Source: Komagataeibacter xylinus
GTDB taxonomy: Bacteria > Pseudomonadota > Alphaproteobacteria > Acetobacterales > Acetobacteraceae
NCBI RefSeq assembly: GCF_009834365.1
Contig: NZ_CP041348.1
Span: 1,112,501-1,176,500, forward strand
Reading direction: 5' to 3'
Length of the DNA: 64,000 nt
This document shows, in pieces, positions 52,914 to 63,298 of this stretch. The position numbers were made by a program, and so were the translations under genes. Every line of letters begins with the position of its first letter. Position 1 is the first letter of the stretch. The notes beneath the pieces are model-generated. The model searched no databases. It was not told the origin of the DNA and saw only the letters and a program-made list of their open reading frames with translations.

Positions 52914-54890
52914 TTACGCTTTCAGGTCAACCGGCAGGGCAGGAGTCACGGGCAGGCGCAGCACCTGCTGGTAGAAGGCCAGTTCCAGTTCCCAGGCCTG
53001 CCGTATGGTCGCCTCCTGCCGGAAGCCATGGCCTTCGCCTGCAAATTCATACAAGGCACAGGGCACGCCCTGCCCGCGCAGGGCCGCGACCATGGAGCGC
53101 GCCTGCGAGGGCGGCACCACCTTGTCATCCAGCCCCTGCAAAAACAGCACCGGCGCCTTGATATGCGCCACCTGCGTAATGGGGGAACGAGCCAGATAGG
53201 TCGCTTCATCGGCAGGGTAGGGGCCAACCAGCGTATCAAGATAGCGTGACTCGAATTTGTGAGTATCGGTTGCCAGCGCCCGCAGGTCGGTCACGCCATA
53301 CAGGCTGGTGCCTGCGGCGAACAGGTCGGAACGCGCCAGCGCCAGCAGCACCGTCAGCCCCCCGGCACTGCTGCCGCGTATGACAATACGGGTGGGGTCC
53401 ACCAGCTTTTGCCCGGCCAGATAATGGCAGGCGGCGATGCAGTCATCCACATCCACCACGCCCCACTGGCCCTCCAGCCGCTGGCGGTAGGCGCGGCCAA
53501 AGCCGGTCGAGCCGCCATAATTGACATCTACCACCGCAAAGCCCCGGCTGGTCCACCACTGCACCTTGAACGAGAAGGCGGCACTCGCCCGCCCGGTCGG
53601 GCCGCCATGGGCCATGACCACCAGCGGCGGCTTTTCACCCGCAGGCCCGGCATGGCGGCTGCTGGCAGGCGCATAGAAAAAGGCCTGGCCCATACCATCG
53701 CCCGTGGGCAGGGGAAAGGTGATGGCGCGCGGCAGGGCGATATCGGCTGGCCCGAGGGGCAGGTCGGTTGCCCGGCGCAGCACATGGGGCGGCTGGCCTG
53801 CGTCGCCTGTCACCACCGCCGCCGCATTGTCCGGCGGCACGTCGAGCCAGGCAAAGCCGCCGCCTTCCACCGGCACCGGACAGCCAGAGGGGTGGCCAAG
53901 AGCCACGGGTGTCGCCACACCATCACGCAGGCAGGCCATGCGGGCTTCGCCGCCGCTGATGATCATGGCAAGGATCGTGCCATCGGCCAGCAGCGCGTAG
54001 CTGCGCAGGCCAAAGATCCAGTGCGGCTGACCAATTTCGGCCTGCATGGGGGCCAGCGCCACCGGGGCGGAGGATGTGGTGTCGAAGCGGTAGAGGTTCC
54101 ACCACCCGCTACGATCCGACAGGGCCAGCAGGCGGCCTGCCGCATCCCAGCATGGTTCAATGACGGATTCCGCCTGCTCGCCTTCGCCCGCCAGCGTCCA
54201 GGGTGCAGCAAGGCGCGGGGGGTCGCTGCCTTCCTGCAGCAGGGTAGCAACACGCAGGCGGGTGGCATCCCACGGCATGGCGGGGTGATCCCACTCGATC
54301 CAGGCCAGGTACCGCCCATCGGGCGACGGACGGGGCGAGGACAGGAAATCCGGCCCCATCACCAGCGGCGTGCCACCATTGAAGGTGGGGTCATCCACCA
54401 CCGCCATGCAGTCGAACACCACGATGGCGGCAGCGGGTTCGCCCTCTTCCACGCCATGATCCTCACGCACGCAGAACAGGAAGCGCCCATCGGCGCTGAA
54501 GGTCAGGTCGGCAAAGCGCAGCCCGGCGCCTGCACAGAGGCAGCGCGACTGCCCGCCTTCCATCAGCCACACGCTGCCATCGCGCCGGTTGCTCAGCGCA
54601 ATGCGACCCTGACACACGGCATAGGCCCCGCCGCCATATTCATGCACGCGGGTGCCGACATCAAACGGGGCAGGGGTCACGTCCGCCACCACGCCTGCAC
54701 GGGCGCGCACCAGCACCCGCCGGCCGCCTTCGGCCGGGCGGCCTTCGATCCAGTAAATATCCCGCCCATCGACCCGCACATCGGACAGCGACACCGTTTG
54801 CCCCGCCACCAGCGCCGCGCTGACGGGTGAGGGCCATGTGCCATAAGGGCTTGTATCGATGTCCGTCTTGCCGCTGGTGCCGGACTGGGT
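52914..54890 (-). CDS. S9-family prolyl oligopeptidase-like peptidase
   Basis: The 658-residue protein has an N-terminal beta-propeller-like domain (residues 1 to about 390) and an alpha/beta-hydrolase domain. The nucleophile elbow is RGSSAGGLTVLLAL, the Asp is in LFLQGLDDKVVPPSQ, and the His in FAGEGHGFRQEA, forming the S9 triad. It resembles the DAP/acylaminoacyl peptidase branch. No signal peptide is seen, so it is probably cytoplasmic. The start at MTQSGTSGKTD is preferred over 54923. Confidence 0.9.
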   Translation of the reverse strand, partial: TQSGTSGKTDIDTSPYGTWPSPVSAALVAGQTVSLSDVRVDGRDIYWIEGRPAEGGRRVLVRARAGVVADVTPAPFDVGTRVHEYGGGAYAVCQGRIALSNRRDGSVWLMEGGQSRCLCAGAGLRFADLTFSADGRFLFCVREDHGVEEGEPAAAIVVFDCMAVVDDPTFNGGTPLVMGPDFLSSPRPSPDGRYLAWIEWDHPAMPWDATRLRVATLLQEGSDPPRLAAPWTLAGEGEQAESVIEPCWDAAGRLLALSDRSGWWNLYRFDTTSSAPVALAPMQAEIGQPHWIFGLRSYALLADGTILAMIISGGEARMACLRDGVATPVALGHPSGCPVPVEGGGFAWLDVPPDNAAAVVTGDAGQPPHVLRRATDLPLGPADIALPRAITFPLPTGDGMGQAFFYAPASSRHAGPAGEKPPLVVMAHGGPTGRASAAFSFKVQWWTSRGFAVVDVNYGGSTGFGRAYRQRLEGQWGVVDVDDCIAACHYLAGQKLVDPTRIVIRGSSAGGLTVLLALARSDLFAAGTSLYGVTDLRALATDTHKFESRYLDTLVGPYPADEATYLARSPITQVAHIKAPVLFLQGLDDKVVPPSQARSMVAALRGQGVPCALYEFAGEGHGFRQEATIRQAWELELAFYQQVLRLPVTPALPVDLKA

Positions 54891-54989
54891 CATGCTTCTG
54901 CTCCTGCCATTTGTGCGTGACAATGGTGTCGGGATTGCCCAAACCGTGTTTCACGGCCTGAGCCCGTACCCTACATAATCTTCTTATCT

Positions 54990-55658
54990 GTGACAGGTAG
55001 TCCGCTGCTTCACCATCTTGAATCCCTTTTCCAGCATTACGGCTATGGCGTGATCGGGGTCATTGTCATGCTCGAGAGCATGGGCATCCCGCTCCCGGCG
55101 GAAACACTGGTCATTTCCGCAGCACTTTACTGCGCCACCACCCACAGGCTGGATATCAGATGGGTGGCGACAGCCGCCATCATGGGCGCGATCATGGGCG
55201 ACAACTGCGGCTACCTGATCGGCAAATGGCTGGGCTACCCGCTGCTCGAGCGCAAGGGCGCGCGGATCGGGCTAACAGCACGGCGGCTACAACTCGGGCG
55301 CTTCCTGTTCCGCCGGCACGGGGGCATCATCGTGTTCCTGGGGCGCTTTATCGCCATATTGCGGGTGTTTGTTGCCCTGCTGGCGGGGGCCAACCACATG
55401 GCGTGGCCCAAATTCCTCCTGTTCAACGCCATGGGGGGCATATTATGGGCGGGGGGGTATGCCTACGCGGCCTACTACCTGGGCAACCGGATCACGCGGC
55501 TGTCCGGCCCGGTGGGCATGACGGTCGCCATCTGTGGCGGGATCGTGCTGGTGTGTGTCATCATCTTCATGCGCCGCAACGAAGCACGGCTGACGGCCGA
55601 GGCGGAAGCCGCCGCCGAGAAAGAAATGAACCAACCCGGAGAACAGGCTGAACCATGA
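54990..55658 (+). CDS. DedA/SNARE-associated membrane protein
   Basis: The 222-residue protein has four to five membrane segments. LESMGIPLPAETLVISAAL and NCGYLIGKWLGYPLLERKG, plus FGRFIAILRVFVALLAGANHMAW-like (GRFIAILRVFVALLAG), are the DedA family core. Members are lipid scramblases or transporters for undecaprenyl phosphate or phospholipids. The start is GTG. The stop overlaps the next start as ATGA. Confidence 0.88.
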   Translation: MTGSPLLHHLESLFQHYGYGVIGVIVMLESMGIPLPAETLVISAALYCATTHRLDIRWVATAAIMGAIMGDNCGYLIGKWLGYPLLERKGARIGLTARRLQLGRFLFRRHGGIIVFLGRFIAILRVFVALLAGANHMAWPKFLLFNAMGGILWAGGYAYAAYYLGNRITRLSGPVGMTVAICGGIVLVCVIIFMRRNEARLTAEAEAAAEKEMNQPGEQAEP

Positions 55659-56596
55659 GCAGACACTGGACCATAAAACAGGCCCCCCGCATGGACGGGC
55701 GCCTGGCCCTGGTCACGGGTGCGACCGGCGGCCTGGGCTACCAGACCGCCCTTGGCCTGGCAAAGCGTGGCGCGCGGGTCATGCTGGCGGGGCGCAACCC
55801 CGACAAGGGGCTGGCAGCACTCACGCGCCTGCAAAATGACGTGCCGGGGGCCAATGCCTCCTTCCGCCTGCTTGATGTCGCCTCCCTTGAATCGATCGCG
55901 ACCTTCGCCCACAACCTCGCCGCCGAGACCGATGCGCTCGATGTGCTGGTCAATAACGCAGGCGTAATGGGCACGCCCCACCGGTTGGAAACGCGCGACG
56001 GGTTCGAACTGCAGTTCGGCACCAATTTCCTTGGTCCCTTCGCGCTCACCGCGCGGCTGCGCCCGCTGCTGTGCGCGCCCCGCCACGGCGGCCGGGTGGT
56101 GACGGTGGCAAGCCTTGCGGCGCTGACCGGCCAGATCGTGTTTGATGATTTGCAGGCCCGCCGCCGTTACGCGCCGTTCCGCGCCTACCGCCAGAGCAAA
56201 CTGGCCGACCTTATTCTGGCGCTGGAACTTGACCGGCAGGCCCGCACGCATGGCTGGAACCTTCATTCCATCGCAGCCCATCCCGGCTGGTCCATGACCG
56301 ATATTGCCACAAGCCGCCTCAATAACGAGCAGGGCCTGCATGAGCGCATGACCCGCTTTGGCGCGGTGTGGGCGTTCCGCCTCATGGGGCAGTCGGCAGT
56401 GGAAGGGGCGCTGCCCATCGAATTCGCCGCCATGGCGCCCGAGGCGCGTGATGGCGGTTATTACGGCCCCGGCGGCTGGGGCGAGCGCCGGGGGCCGGTG
56501 ACCGAAGCCTTCGTGCCGCCTGCCGCCCGCGACCTGACCATTGCACGGCGGCTGTGGCAGGCGGCGGAACGGCTGACCGGCACGTCGCTGTCGTAA
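55655..56596 (+). CDS. Short-chain dehydrogenase/reductase
   Basis: The 313-residue protein has LVTGATGGLGYQTALGLAKRG (TGxxxGxG nucleotide-binding motif), VLVNNAGVMGTP, and the catalytic pair in FRAYRQSKLADLIL (YxxxK). AAHPGWSMTDIA follows. It resembles retinol-dehydrogenase/WWOX-like classical SDRs. The substrate is unknown. It is coupled to the DedA gene by an ATGA overlap. Confidence 0.88.
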   Translation: MSRHWTIKQAPRMDGRLALVTGATGGLGYQTALGLAKRGARVMLAGRNPDKGLAALTRLQNDVPGANASFRLLDVASLESIATFAHNLAAETDALDVLVNNAGVMGTPHRLETRDGFELQFGTNFLGPFALTARLRPLLCAPRHGGRVVTVASLAALTGQIVFDDLQARRRYAPFRAYRQSKLADLILALELDRQARTHGWNLHSIAAHPGWSMTDIATSRLNNEQGLHERMTRFGAVWAFRLMGQSAVEGALPIEFAAMAPEARDGGYYGPGGWGERRGPVTEAFVPPAARDLTIARRLWQAAERLTGTSLS

Positions 56597-57301
56597 TCAG
56601 CGGCGGGTGAAGCTCCAGTACATCGGCTGGCGGCCTGCCTTCAGCGCCTTGGCCTCATAGCGGGTGGGAGGCCAGCCTTCAGGCCGCACGGTGGCGGGGG
56701 GTGCGGTATCGAACAGATCCTGCGCACCCATCACTTCCTCCACCCAGGCCTGATAGGTCGGGTCATCGCTGGCCACGCGCCACACGGCGCCGGGGCGCAG
56801 GATGCGAGCCGCCATCTTCACCGTCTCGGGGTGCACGAAACGGCGCTTGGCATGGCGCGACTTGGGCCACGGATCGGGGAACATGAGGAACAGGCGGTCG
56901 ATCGACTGGTCCGGCAGGCCACGCAGCAGGATACGTGCATCCTCATCCCATACCCGCAGCATGTCGGGCACGGGGGCGGTTTCCTCGCCGCCATCAGGCA
57001 CCACGCGCGAGAGCAGGGAACACAGGCCGTTCTCGAACACCTCACAGGCAATATAGCCCACATCGGGGTGGGCTGCGTGCTGGGCCAGCGAATGCTCGCC
57101 CCCGCCAAACCCTACCTCAAGCCATATCTGCGCGGGCTTATGGCCAAAACCTGTGGCGGGGTCAGCAATGGCGGCCTCGGGAAAGCGCAGGCGCGGCAGC
57201 GTCTGGTCGAGCAGGCGCTGCTGGCGCGGGCGCAGCGGATGGCCGCGCTGGCGCCCGTAAAGTCGGTCTGGCGATGCCTTTACATCCACGGAGGCCGTCA
57301 T
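56597..57301 (-). CDS. trmB: tRNA (guanine-46-N7)-methyltransferase
   Basis: The 234-residue protein has WLEVGFGGGEHSLAQHAA (SAM motif), IACEVFENG and LFLMFPDPWPKSRHAKRR, the TrmB signature. It methylates G46 in the variable loop of tRNA. Its 3' end abuts the convergent SDR gene. A 110 base gap and a repeat separate it from metK. Confidence 0.94.
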   Translation of the reverse strand: MTASVDVKASPDRLYGRQRGHPLRPRQQRLLDQTLPRLRFPEAAIADPATGFGHKPAQIWLEVGFGGGEHSLAQHAAHPDVGYIACEVFENGLCSLLSRVVPDGGEETAPVPDMLRVWDEDARILLRGLPDQSIDRLFLMFPDPWPKSRHAKRRFVHPETVKMAARILRPGAVWRVASDDPTYQAWVEEVMGAQDLFDTAPPATVRPEGWPPTRYEAKALKAGRQPMYWSFTRR

Positions 57302-57411
57302 CTATCCGAAAATCCTGCTCCTGCTGCCGTGGTACACGGCATGATTGAAAAATGCATCGGGGGCCGCCACGACCCGCTTTTGCAAGCAGCCATGGCAAGC
57401 CCCCTTGATAC

Positions 57412-57462
57412 AGAAGTTTTTGGTGAAGCTTTTTCGAAAAAAGGCCGCACCCAAAAACTTTT
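57412..57462 (+). repeat. Dispersed palindromic repeat, copy 8 (internally deleted)
   Basis: Outer arms GAAGTTTTTGG and CCCAAAAACTTTT are kept. The left arm of hairpin A (GAAGCTTTTTC) joins the right arm of hairpin B (GAAAAAAGGCCGC). It lies 8 bases beyond the metK stop. Confidence 0.8.
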
Positions 57463-57470
57463 ATTGTTTT

Positions 57471-58658
57471 TTAGCGGTTGAACGCACCACGCAGGGCGTC
57501 GACCAGATCGGTCTGCTCCCAGGTGAAGTCGTCCTTCGCGGCATCCGGCGTGCGGCCGAAATGGCCGTAGGCGGAGGTCTGGGTGTAGATGGGGCGGTTG
57601 AGGCGCAGATGCTTGCGGATGCCGCGCGGGCTGAGGTCCATGACCTCGCGCAGGACGCGGCCGAGCTTAGCCTCATCGATGTCCTTGCCCGTGCCATCAA
57701 GGTCCACATAGACCGAGAGCGGGTGCGACACGCCAATGGCGTAGGAGATCTGCAGCGTGCAGCGATCGGCAAGGCCTGCGGCCACGACGTTCTTGGCCAG
57801 GTAGCGGCAGGCATAGGCTGCCGAGCGGTCCACCTTCGTGGGGTCCTTGCCCGAGAACGCGCCACCACCATGCGGGGCTGCGCCACCATAGGTGTCGACA
57901 ATGATCTTGCGCCCGGTCAGGCCGCAATCGCCATCGGGGCCACCGATCACGAACACCCCGGTCGGGTTAACGTAGAATTCATCTTCCGGCGGCATCCAGC
58001 CCTCGGGCAGCACATCGCGCACGATGCTGCCGAGTTCCTCGCGGATGGTGGCCTGGCTGGCGCCTTCCACATGCTGGGTCGAGATCACGACCGAGGTCGC
58101 ACCCACGGGCTTGCCATCGACATAGCGCAGCGTGACCTGGCTCTTGGCATCGGGCTGAAGGGCTGCTGCACGCGGGTCACCCGCCTTGCGCAGGTCGCGC
58201 ACGCGGTGAAGGATGTCATGCGCGTAGAACAGCGGCGCGGGCATGAGGCTTTCGGTCTCGCGCGTGGCGAAACCGAACATGATGCCCTGATCGCCTGCGC
58301 CTTCGTCCTTCTCGCCCGCGCTGTCAACGCCTACGGCGATATCGGCGGACTGGGCATGCAGGTAGTATTCCACCTCGGCATTGCGCCATGAGAAGCCGGC
58401 CTGGTCGTAGCCGATATCCTTCACCGCATCGCGCGCGCCCTGAATCAGCAGGTCAGGCGTTACGGAAGACGGACCACGCACTTCACCGGCAAGGATGATG
58501 CGGTTGGTGGTGACCATCGTTTCACACGCAACGCGGGATTCACCGTCTGCTGTCAGGAATGCATCGAGAACGGTATCACTGATCCGGTCAGCGACCTTGT
58601 CGGGATGCCCTTCGGATACTGATTCCGATGTAAACAGAAAATCGCCTTTATTGCGCAT
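57471..58658 (-). CDS. metK: S-adenosylmethionine synthetase
   Basis: The 395-residue protein starts [20 protein letters not shown], the ATP/K+ binding N-terminus, with [12 protein letters not shown] and [19 protein letters not shown] (phosphate loop) as MetK signatures. It makes SAM from ATP and methionine. The start at 58658 matches the family; the longer frame is rejected. A -35-like TTGACG lies upstream, but I see no clear SAM riboswitch. Confidence 0.96.
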   Translation of the reverse strand: MRNKGDFLFTSESVSEGHPDKVADRISDTVLDAFLTADGESRVACETMVTTNRIILAGEVRGPSSVTPDLLIQGARDAVKDIGYDQAGFSWRNAEVEYYLHAQSADIAVGVDSAGEKDEGAGDQGIMFGFATRETESLMPAPLFYAHDILHRVRDLRKAGDPRAAALQPDAKSQVTLRYVDGKPVGATSVVISTQHVEGASQATIREELGSIVRDVLPEGWMPPEDEFYVNPTGVFVIGGPDGDCGLTGRKIIVDTYGGAAPHGGGAFSGKDPTKVDRSAAYACRYLAKNVVAAGLADRCTLQISYAIGVSHPLSVYVDLDGTGKDIDEAKLGRVLREVMDLSPRGIRKHLRLNRPIYTQTSAYGHFGRTPDAAKDDFTWEQTDLVDALRGAFNR

Positions 58659-58817
58659 GATGGTCCTGTCTGCCTCGTATGGAGTAGAATAACGCCTGCG
58701 AAACCGGGCGTACGATCGCATGCGTTTGACCGAAACCCACCCAAGCGTCAAGCCATTTCCCTGAATACCTCCCTCCCGCACGGCCTGCGGCGCGCGGATG
58801 GTCAGGGCACTGTCGTG

Positions 58818-58897
58818 AGAAAGTTTTTGGTGAAGCTTTTTTCAAAAAGCTTCGAAACACGCCGCCTTTTTGAAAAAAGGCGGCACCAAAAAAATTT
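58818..58897 (+). repeat. Dispersed palindromic repeat, copy 9
   Basis: A complete copy: outer arm GAAAGTTTTTGG, hairpin A (GAAGCTTTTTTCAAAAAGCTTC), hairpin B (GCCGCC and GGCGGC), outer arm CCAAAAAAATTTT. It lies 26 bases beyond the dapB stop and upstream of metK. Confidence 0.9.
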
Positions 58898-58923
58898 TAT
58901 CTTTTATTATCAATATTTTGATA

Positions 58924-59712
58924 TCAATTGCGTGGCAGACCCAGCACATCTTCCATATCATAAAGGCCAGCCCCATGCCCGCGCAGCCAGTGCGCCGCGC
59001 GCACCGCGCCCGTGGCGTACACCCTGCGGTCAAACGAGCGGTGAGTCAGGCTGATCTGTTCATGGCTGGAGGTGAAAATGACCGAATGCTCGCCCACGAT
59101 CTGCCCGCCACGCAGGGCCGCGAAGCCGATCGCCCCATCGGCACGCGGGCCGGTATGGCCATCGCGCCCGCTTTCAATATGGTCTTCCAGCCTTATGCCC
59201 CGCCCCTGCGCCACCGCGCGACCCATGGCCAGCGCCGTGCCAGAAGGGGCATCCACCTTCTGGCGGTGATGCATTTCCAGTATCTCGGCATCATACTCGC
59301 TGCCGGGCAGCACGGCGCTCATCTGCCGCGCAAGGCGCGTGACCAGCGTGACACCGGGCGAGAAATTGGCTGCCTGCACCACGGCAATGCGGGTCGCGGC
59401 CTGATCGACCGCCTGCTGGTCGGCCACGGACAGGCCGGTCGTGCCCAGCACCCAGGCCGTGCCTGCTGCAGCCAGGGCCTGAGCGTGCGCCACCACCGTG
59501 CTGGCATGGGTGAAGTCGATCACCACATCGCACTGCGCCGCAAGGGCGGCGATATCGGCATGAACGGGGCAGTCAATCCCGTCAACAGGGCGGCCATCGC
59601 GCGTCGTGCCACCGGCCAGCACGGCCCCCGCCGCTGGCACTTCCTGCGCCAGAAGGCGACCGACACGGCCATTGAGGCCCGTAATCCCGATCCGCAAGGG
59701 CTGCGCGTTCAT
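58924..59712 (-). CDS. dapB: 4-hydroxy-tetrahydrodipicolinate reductase
   Basis: The 262-residue protein has the NAD(P)H-binding motif IGITGLNGRVGR, VIDFTHAS, and EMHHRQKVDAPSGTALAMG, which holds the catalytic His pair and Lys. It performs the second committed step of lysine and diaminopimelate synthesis. It lies downstream of dnaJ on the same strand with a 176 base gap. Confidence 0.95.
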   Translation of the reverse strand: MNAQPLRIGITGLNGRVGRLLAQEVPAAGAVLAGGTTRDGRPVDGIDCPVHADIAALAAQCDVVIDFTHASTVVAHAQALAAAGTAWVLGTTGLSVADQQAVDQAATRIAVVQAANFSPGVTLVTRLARQMSAVLPGSEYDAEILEMHHRQKVDAPSGTALAMGRAVAQGRGIRLEDHIESGRDGHTGPRADGAIGFAALRGGQIVGEHSVIFTSSHEQISLTHRSFDRRVYATGAVRAAHWLRGHGAGLYDMEDVLGLPRN

Positions 59713-59746
59713 GCTGTCTTCTCCACCAGTACCCAGATATGCAAAT

Positions 59747-59774
59747 GGCGGCGCGACCGGGGGATCGCGCCGCC
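59747..59774 (-). terminator. GC-rich hairpin between dnaJ and dapB
   Basis: GGCGGCGCGA and TCGCGCCGCC form a perfect 10 bp stem around an 8 base loop. No T run follows on the minus strand, so it may be a weak or Rho-assisted terminator after dnaJ. Confidence 0.45.
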
Positions 59775-59888
59775 TGAACTCTATCCATGGTGCAGGTTGG
59801 GGGGATTCACCATGAATAGTGGTTCGACCCTACACCTGACCCATCAGCAATTTCAACCATCTGCACGCCATGGAGTGAGAGCAGACGC

Positions 59889-61016
59889 TTACAGCTTGCC
59901 TTCAAAAAAGTCCTTCACCTTGCTGAAGAAGCCTGTGCTCTCCGGGCTGCCCTTGGCGTGACCCGCCGCGTCGGTTTCAAACTCCTCAAGCAGTTCCCGC
60001 TGGCGCTTGCTCAGGTGGCGCGGGGTCTCGACCACGACCTGAATATACATGTCACCCCGCGCGGAAGAGCGCAGTACCGAGAAACCCTTGCCGCGCAGGC
60101 GGAAGTGCTCGCCCGTCTGGGTGCCTGCCGGGATCTTGACCTTGGCGCGCGAGCCATCGACCACCGGCACCTCGATCTCGGTGCCAAGGGCGGCCTGCCC
60201 CATGCGCACCGGCACGCGGCAATAGATGTTAGCGCCATCCCGCTGGAAAATGGCGTGCGCCTCCACCGACACATGCACGTACAGATCGCCTGCGGGCACG
60301 CCCTTGCCGCCGGCCTCGCCCTCGCCGGTAATGCGGATGCGCGTGCCATCCTCAACGCCCGCGGGGATCGCCACCTCGATGGTACGGTTCTTTTCCACCG
60401 TGCCCGCGCCATGGCATTCCTTGCACGGGTTGCGGATCAGGCGGCCGGTGCCGTGGCAGGTGGGGCAGGGGCGCTCAATGGCGAAAAAGCCCTGCTGCGC
60501 GCGCACCTTGCCCGCGCCGTGGCATGAGGGGCAGGTTTCGGGCGGCTGGTCCTTGTCGGCCGAGCCGGTGCCATCACAGCTTTTGCAGGTGACGCGGGTG
60601 GGGATGGTGATTTCTTTCTTCACCCCGGCAAAGGCCTCGGCGAAGGTGATGCTGACCTGCACCTGGATATCAGCGCCCGAGCGGCGGCCACCGCGCCTGC
60701 CGCCCATCATGTCGCCAAACATCTGCTCGAAGATATCGCCAAGCCCGCCGCCACCGAAGTCGAAGCCACCCGGCCCCGGGCCACCACCCTCGAACGCGGC
60801 ATGGCCAAAGCGGTCATAGGCGGCGCGCTTCTGGTCATCCTTCAGCACGTCGTAGGCTTCGCTGATTTCCTTGAACTTGTTTTCCGCTTCCGCATCTCCC
60901 GGATTGCGGTCGGGATGGTATTTCATGGCCAGCTTGCGATACGCCCGCTTGATCTCGTCGCCATTGGCATCGCGCGAAACTTCAAGGGCTGCGTAATAAT
61001 CTATCTTGGTGGCCAT
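59889..61016 (-). CDS. dnaJ: Chaperone protein DnaJ
   Basis: The 375-residue type I DnaJ has a J domain with the HPD motif at residues 34-36, a Gly/Phe-rich region (FDFGGGGLGDIFEQMFG), four CxxCxGxG zinc repeats (CKSCDGTG, CPSCHGAG, CPTCHGTG, CKECHGAG) and two C-terminal client-binding domains. It stimulates the DnaK ATPase. It follows dnaK by 189 bases that contain two hairpins. Confidence 0.96.
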   Translation of the reverse strand: MATKIDYYAALEVSRDANGDEIKRAYRKLAMKYHPDRNPGDAEAENKFKEISEAYDVLKDDQKRAAYDRFGHAAFEGGGPGPGGFDFGGGGLGDIFEQMFGDMMGGRRGGRRSGADIQVQVSITFAEAFAGVKKEITIPTRVTCKSCDGTGSADKDQPPETCPSCHGAGKVRAQQGFFAIERPCPTCHGTGRLIRNPCKECHGAGTVEKNRTIEVAIPAGVEDGTRIRITGEGEAGGKGVPAGDLYVHVSVEAHAIFQRDGANIYCRVPVRMGQAALGTEIEVPVVDGSRAKVKIPAGTQTGEHFRLRGKGFSVLRSSARGDMYIQVVVETPRHLSKRQRELLEEFETDAAGHAKGSPESTGFFSKVKDFFEGKL

Positions 61017-61098
61017 GTTGGTCCTCTAGCAAACGCGGTCGCCCGGCTTGTCGCGGCACGATCCTCGCGTTCCAGCTGTAGTTGTTGGGCTGCATATG

Positions 61099-61130
61099 AA
61101 AAGCGCCCGTCTTCAAAGAAGCACGGGCGC
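61099..61130 (-). terminator. Terminator or attenuator between dnaK and dnaJ
   Basis: On the minus strand GCGCCCGT and ACGGGCGC form a stem followed by TTTT. A second hairpin (GCAGACC-CGCA-GGTCTGC) lies at 61151-61168. Together they could reduce dnaJ relative to dnaK expression. Confidence 0.65.
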
Positions 61131-61205
61131 CACCCTGGTGGAAGGGGGCGCAGACCCGCAGGTCTGCACCCCACTTTCCGGAGCCTGTATGACGCCTTGC
61201 GGCAA

Positions 61206-63113
61206 TCAGGACTTCTTGGGTTCGTCCACGTCCTCGAAATCGGCGTCGACAACCTTTTCGTCCTTCGGTGCTGCCCCACCGGCGGCGGCCCCTGCGGCAC
61301 CCTCGGCCTGGCCTGCCTTGTGGATGGCCTCGCCAACCTTCATGGCAACCTGCGTCAGGTGATCGGTCGCGGTCTTCAGGGCCTCGGAGTCGGTGCCTTC
61401 GAGCGCCTTGCGCACGGCGGCGATCGCGGCTTCCGCCTCGGCCTTTTCAGCAGCCGGGATCTTGTCGCCACCTTCAGCCAGGGACTTCTCGACCTGATGG
61501 GTCATGCCTTCGGCCTGGTTGCGGATCTCGATCTGCTCCTTCTTGGCCTTGTCAGCCTCGGCGTTGGCTTCGGCGTCCTTCACCATCTTGTCGATGTCGG
61601 ACTCGGACAGACCACCAGAAGCCTGGATCTTGATCTGCTGTTCCTTGCCGGTCGCCTTGTCCTTGGCCGAGACGGACACGATGCCGTTGGCGTCGATGTC
61701 GAACGTCACCTCGATCTGCGGCACGCCGCTCGGAGCAGGCGCGATGCCGGTCAGGTCGAAGTTGCCAAGCAGCTTGTTGTCAGCCGCAATTTCACGCTCG
61801 CCCTGATAGACCTTGATGGTCACGGCCGTCTGGTTGTCTTCCGCGGTCGAGAAGGTCTGGCTCTTCTTGGTCGGGATGGTCGTGTTGCGGTCGATCAGGC
61901 GGGTGAAGATGCCACCACGCGTCTCGATGCCCAGCGACAGCGGGGTCACGTCGAGCAGCAGCACGTCCTTCACGTCACCCTGCAGCACCGCACCCTGCAC
62001 GGCGGCGCCGATGGCGACCACTTCGTCGGGGTTCACGTTGCGGGCGGGTTCCTTGCCGAAGAACTCCTTAACGGCCTCGATCACCTTGGGCATGCGGGTC
62101 ATGCCGCCCACAAGGATGACTTCGTTGATCTCACCCGACGAGACGGACGCATCCTTCATCGCCGCGCGGCAGGGCTCGAGCGTGCGCTGGATCAGGTCAT
62201 CGACCAGGCTTTCGAGCTTCGCACGGCTCAGCTTGACCACGAGATGCTTGGGGCCAGACGCATCAGCGGTGATGAACGGCAGGTTGATCTCGGTTTCCTT
62301 GGAGGAGGAAAGCTCGATCTTCGCCTTTTCCGCCGCTTCCTTCAGGCGCTGCAGGGCCAGCTTGTCCTGACGCAGGTCGATGCCCTGCTCGCGCTTGAAC
62401 TCGTCGGCCAGGAAGCTGATGATGCGGGCATCGAAGTCTTCACCACCGAGGAAGGTGTCGCCGTTGGTGGACTTCACCTCGATCACGCCATCGGAGATCT
62501 CGAGGATGGACACGTCGAACGTGCCGCCGCCAAGGTCATAGACCGCAATGGTGCCGCCGTCCTTCTTCTGCAGGCCATAGGCCAGGGCAGCAGCGGTCGG
62601 CTCGTTGATGATGCGCAGCACTTCAAGACCCGCGATGCGGCCCGCATCCTTCGTGGCCTGGCGCTGGGCATCGTTGAAGTAGGCCGGAACGGTAATGACG
62701 GCCTGCTTGACCGGCTCGCCAAGATAGGACTCGGCGGTTTCCTTCATCTTGCCCAGAATGAAGGCGGAGATCTGCGCGGGCGCGTATTTCTTGCCCTGCG
62801 CCTCGACCCATGCATCGCCGTTGTCGCCCTTGACGATCTCGTAGGGAACAAGGCCCTTGTCCTTCGCAACGGTCGGGTCGTCATAACGGCGGCCGATCAG
62901 GCGCTTGACGGCATACAGCGTGTTGGCGGGGTTGGTGACCGCCTGGCGCTTGGCGGCCTGGCCTACGAGCATCTCACCGTTGTCGGTAAAGGCGACCATC
63001 GACGGGGTCGTGCGTGCGCCTTCGCTGTTCTCGATAACCCGCGTCTCGTCGCCTTCACGCACGGCAACGCAGGAATTGGTCGTACCAAGGTCGATACCGA
63101 TAACCTTGCTCAT
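61206..63113 (-). CDS. dnaK: Chaperone protein DnaK (Hsp70)
   Basis: The 635-residue Hsp70 starts [20 protein letters not shown] and carries [32 protein letters not shown] and [12 protein letters not shown] in the ATPase domain. The substrate-binding domain follows ([17 protein letters not shown]), then a helical lid ending in [17 protein letters not shown]. It binds exposed hydrophobic segments in an ATP cycle with DnaJ and GrpE. Length and motifs are normal. Confidence 0.97.
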   Translation of the reverse strand: MSKVIGIDLGTTNSCVAVREGDETRVIENSEGARTTPSMVAFTDNGEMLVGQAAKRQAVTNPANTLYAVKRLIGRRYDDPTVAKDKGLVPYEIVKGDNGDAWVEAQGKKYAPAQISAFILGKMKETAESYLGEPVKQAVITVPAYFNDAQRQATKDAGRIAGLEVLRIINEPTAAALAYGLQKKDGGTIAVYDLGGGTFDVSILEISDGVIEVKSTNGDTFLGGEDFDARIISFLADEFKREQGIDLRQDKLALQRLKEAAEKAKIELSSSKETEINLPFITADASGPKHLVVKLSRAKLESLVDDLIQRTLEPCRAAMKDASVSSGEINEVILVGGMTRMPKVIEAVKEFFGKEPARNVNPDEVVAIGAAVQGAVLQGDVKDVLLLDVTPLSLGIETRGGIFTRLIDRNTTIPTKKSQTFSTAEDNQTAVTIKVYQGEREIAADNKLLGNFDLTGIAPAPSGVPQIEVTFDIDANGIVSVSAKDKATGKEQQIKIQASGGLSESDIDKMVKDAEANAEADKAKKEQIEIRNQAEGMTHQVEKSLAEGGDKIPAAEKAEAEAAIAAVRKALEGTDSEALKTATDHLTQVAMKVGEAIHKAGQAEGAAGAAAGGAAPKDEKVVDADFEDVDEPKKS

Positions 63114-63298
63114 AAAATCTTCTCCTTTTCAGCGGCCTGTCCGGACCCGAAGCATCGGGACAGACCCTTCTTTTTCAGTATTCCGGCGCGTGGTGCGGAC
63201 TGTCTTTTTTCACATCCACCCGCACGTCGTCATCATTACCCGATGTAGGCAGCCCATGCGTCGCTTTCAAGAGGATCCAGCCATGCACGGGCGGGTTT

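Noticed and set aside
53259..54830. 523-codon plus-strand open frame opposite the S9 peptidase
   Set aside because: Antisense shadow; the peptidase triad is intact on the other strand.
58659..58815. SAM riboswitch upstream of metK
   Set aside because: The leader has no recognisable SAM-I, SAM-II or SAM/SAH aptamer core that I can identify by eye.
60801..63248. 815-codon plus-strand open frame opposite dnaK
   Set aside because: It is antisense to the complete dnaK gene and has no family resemblance.
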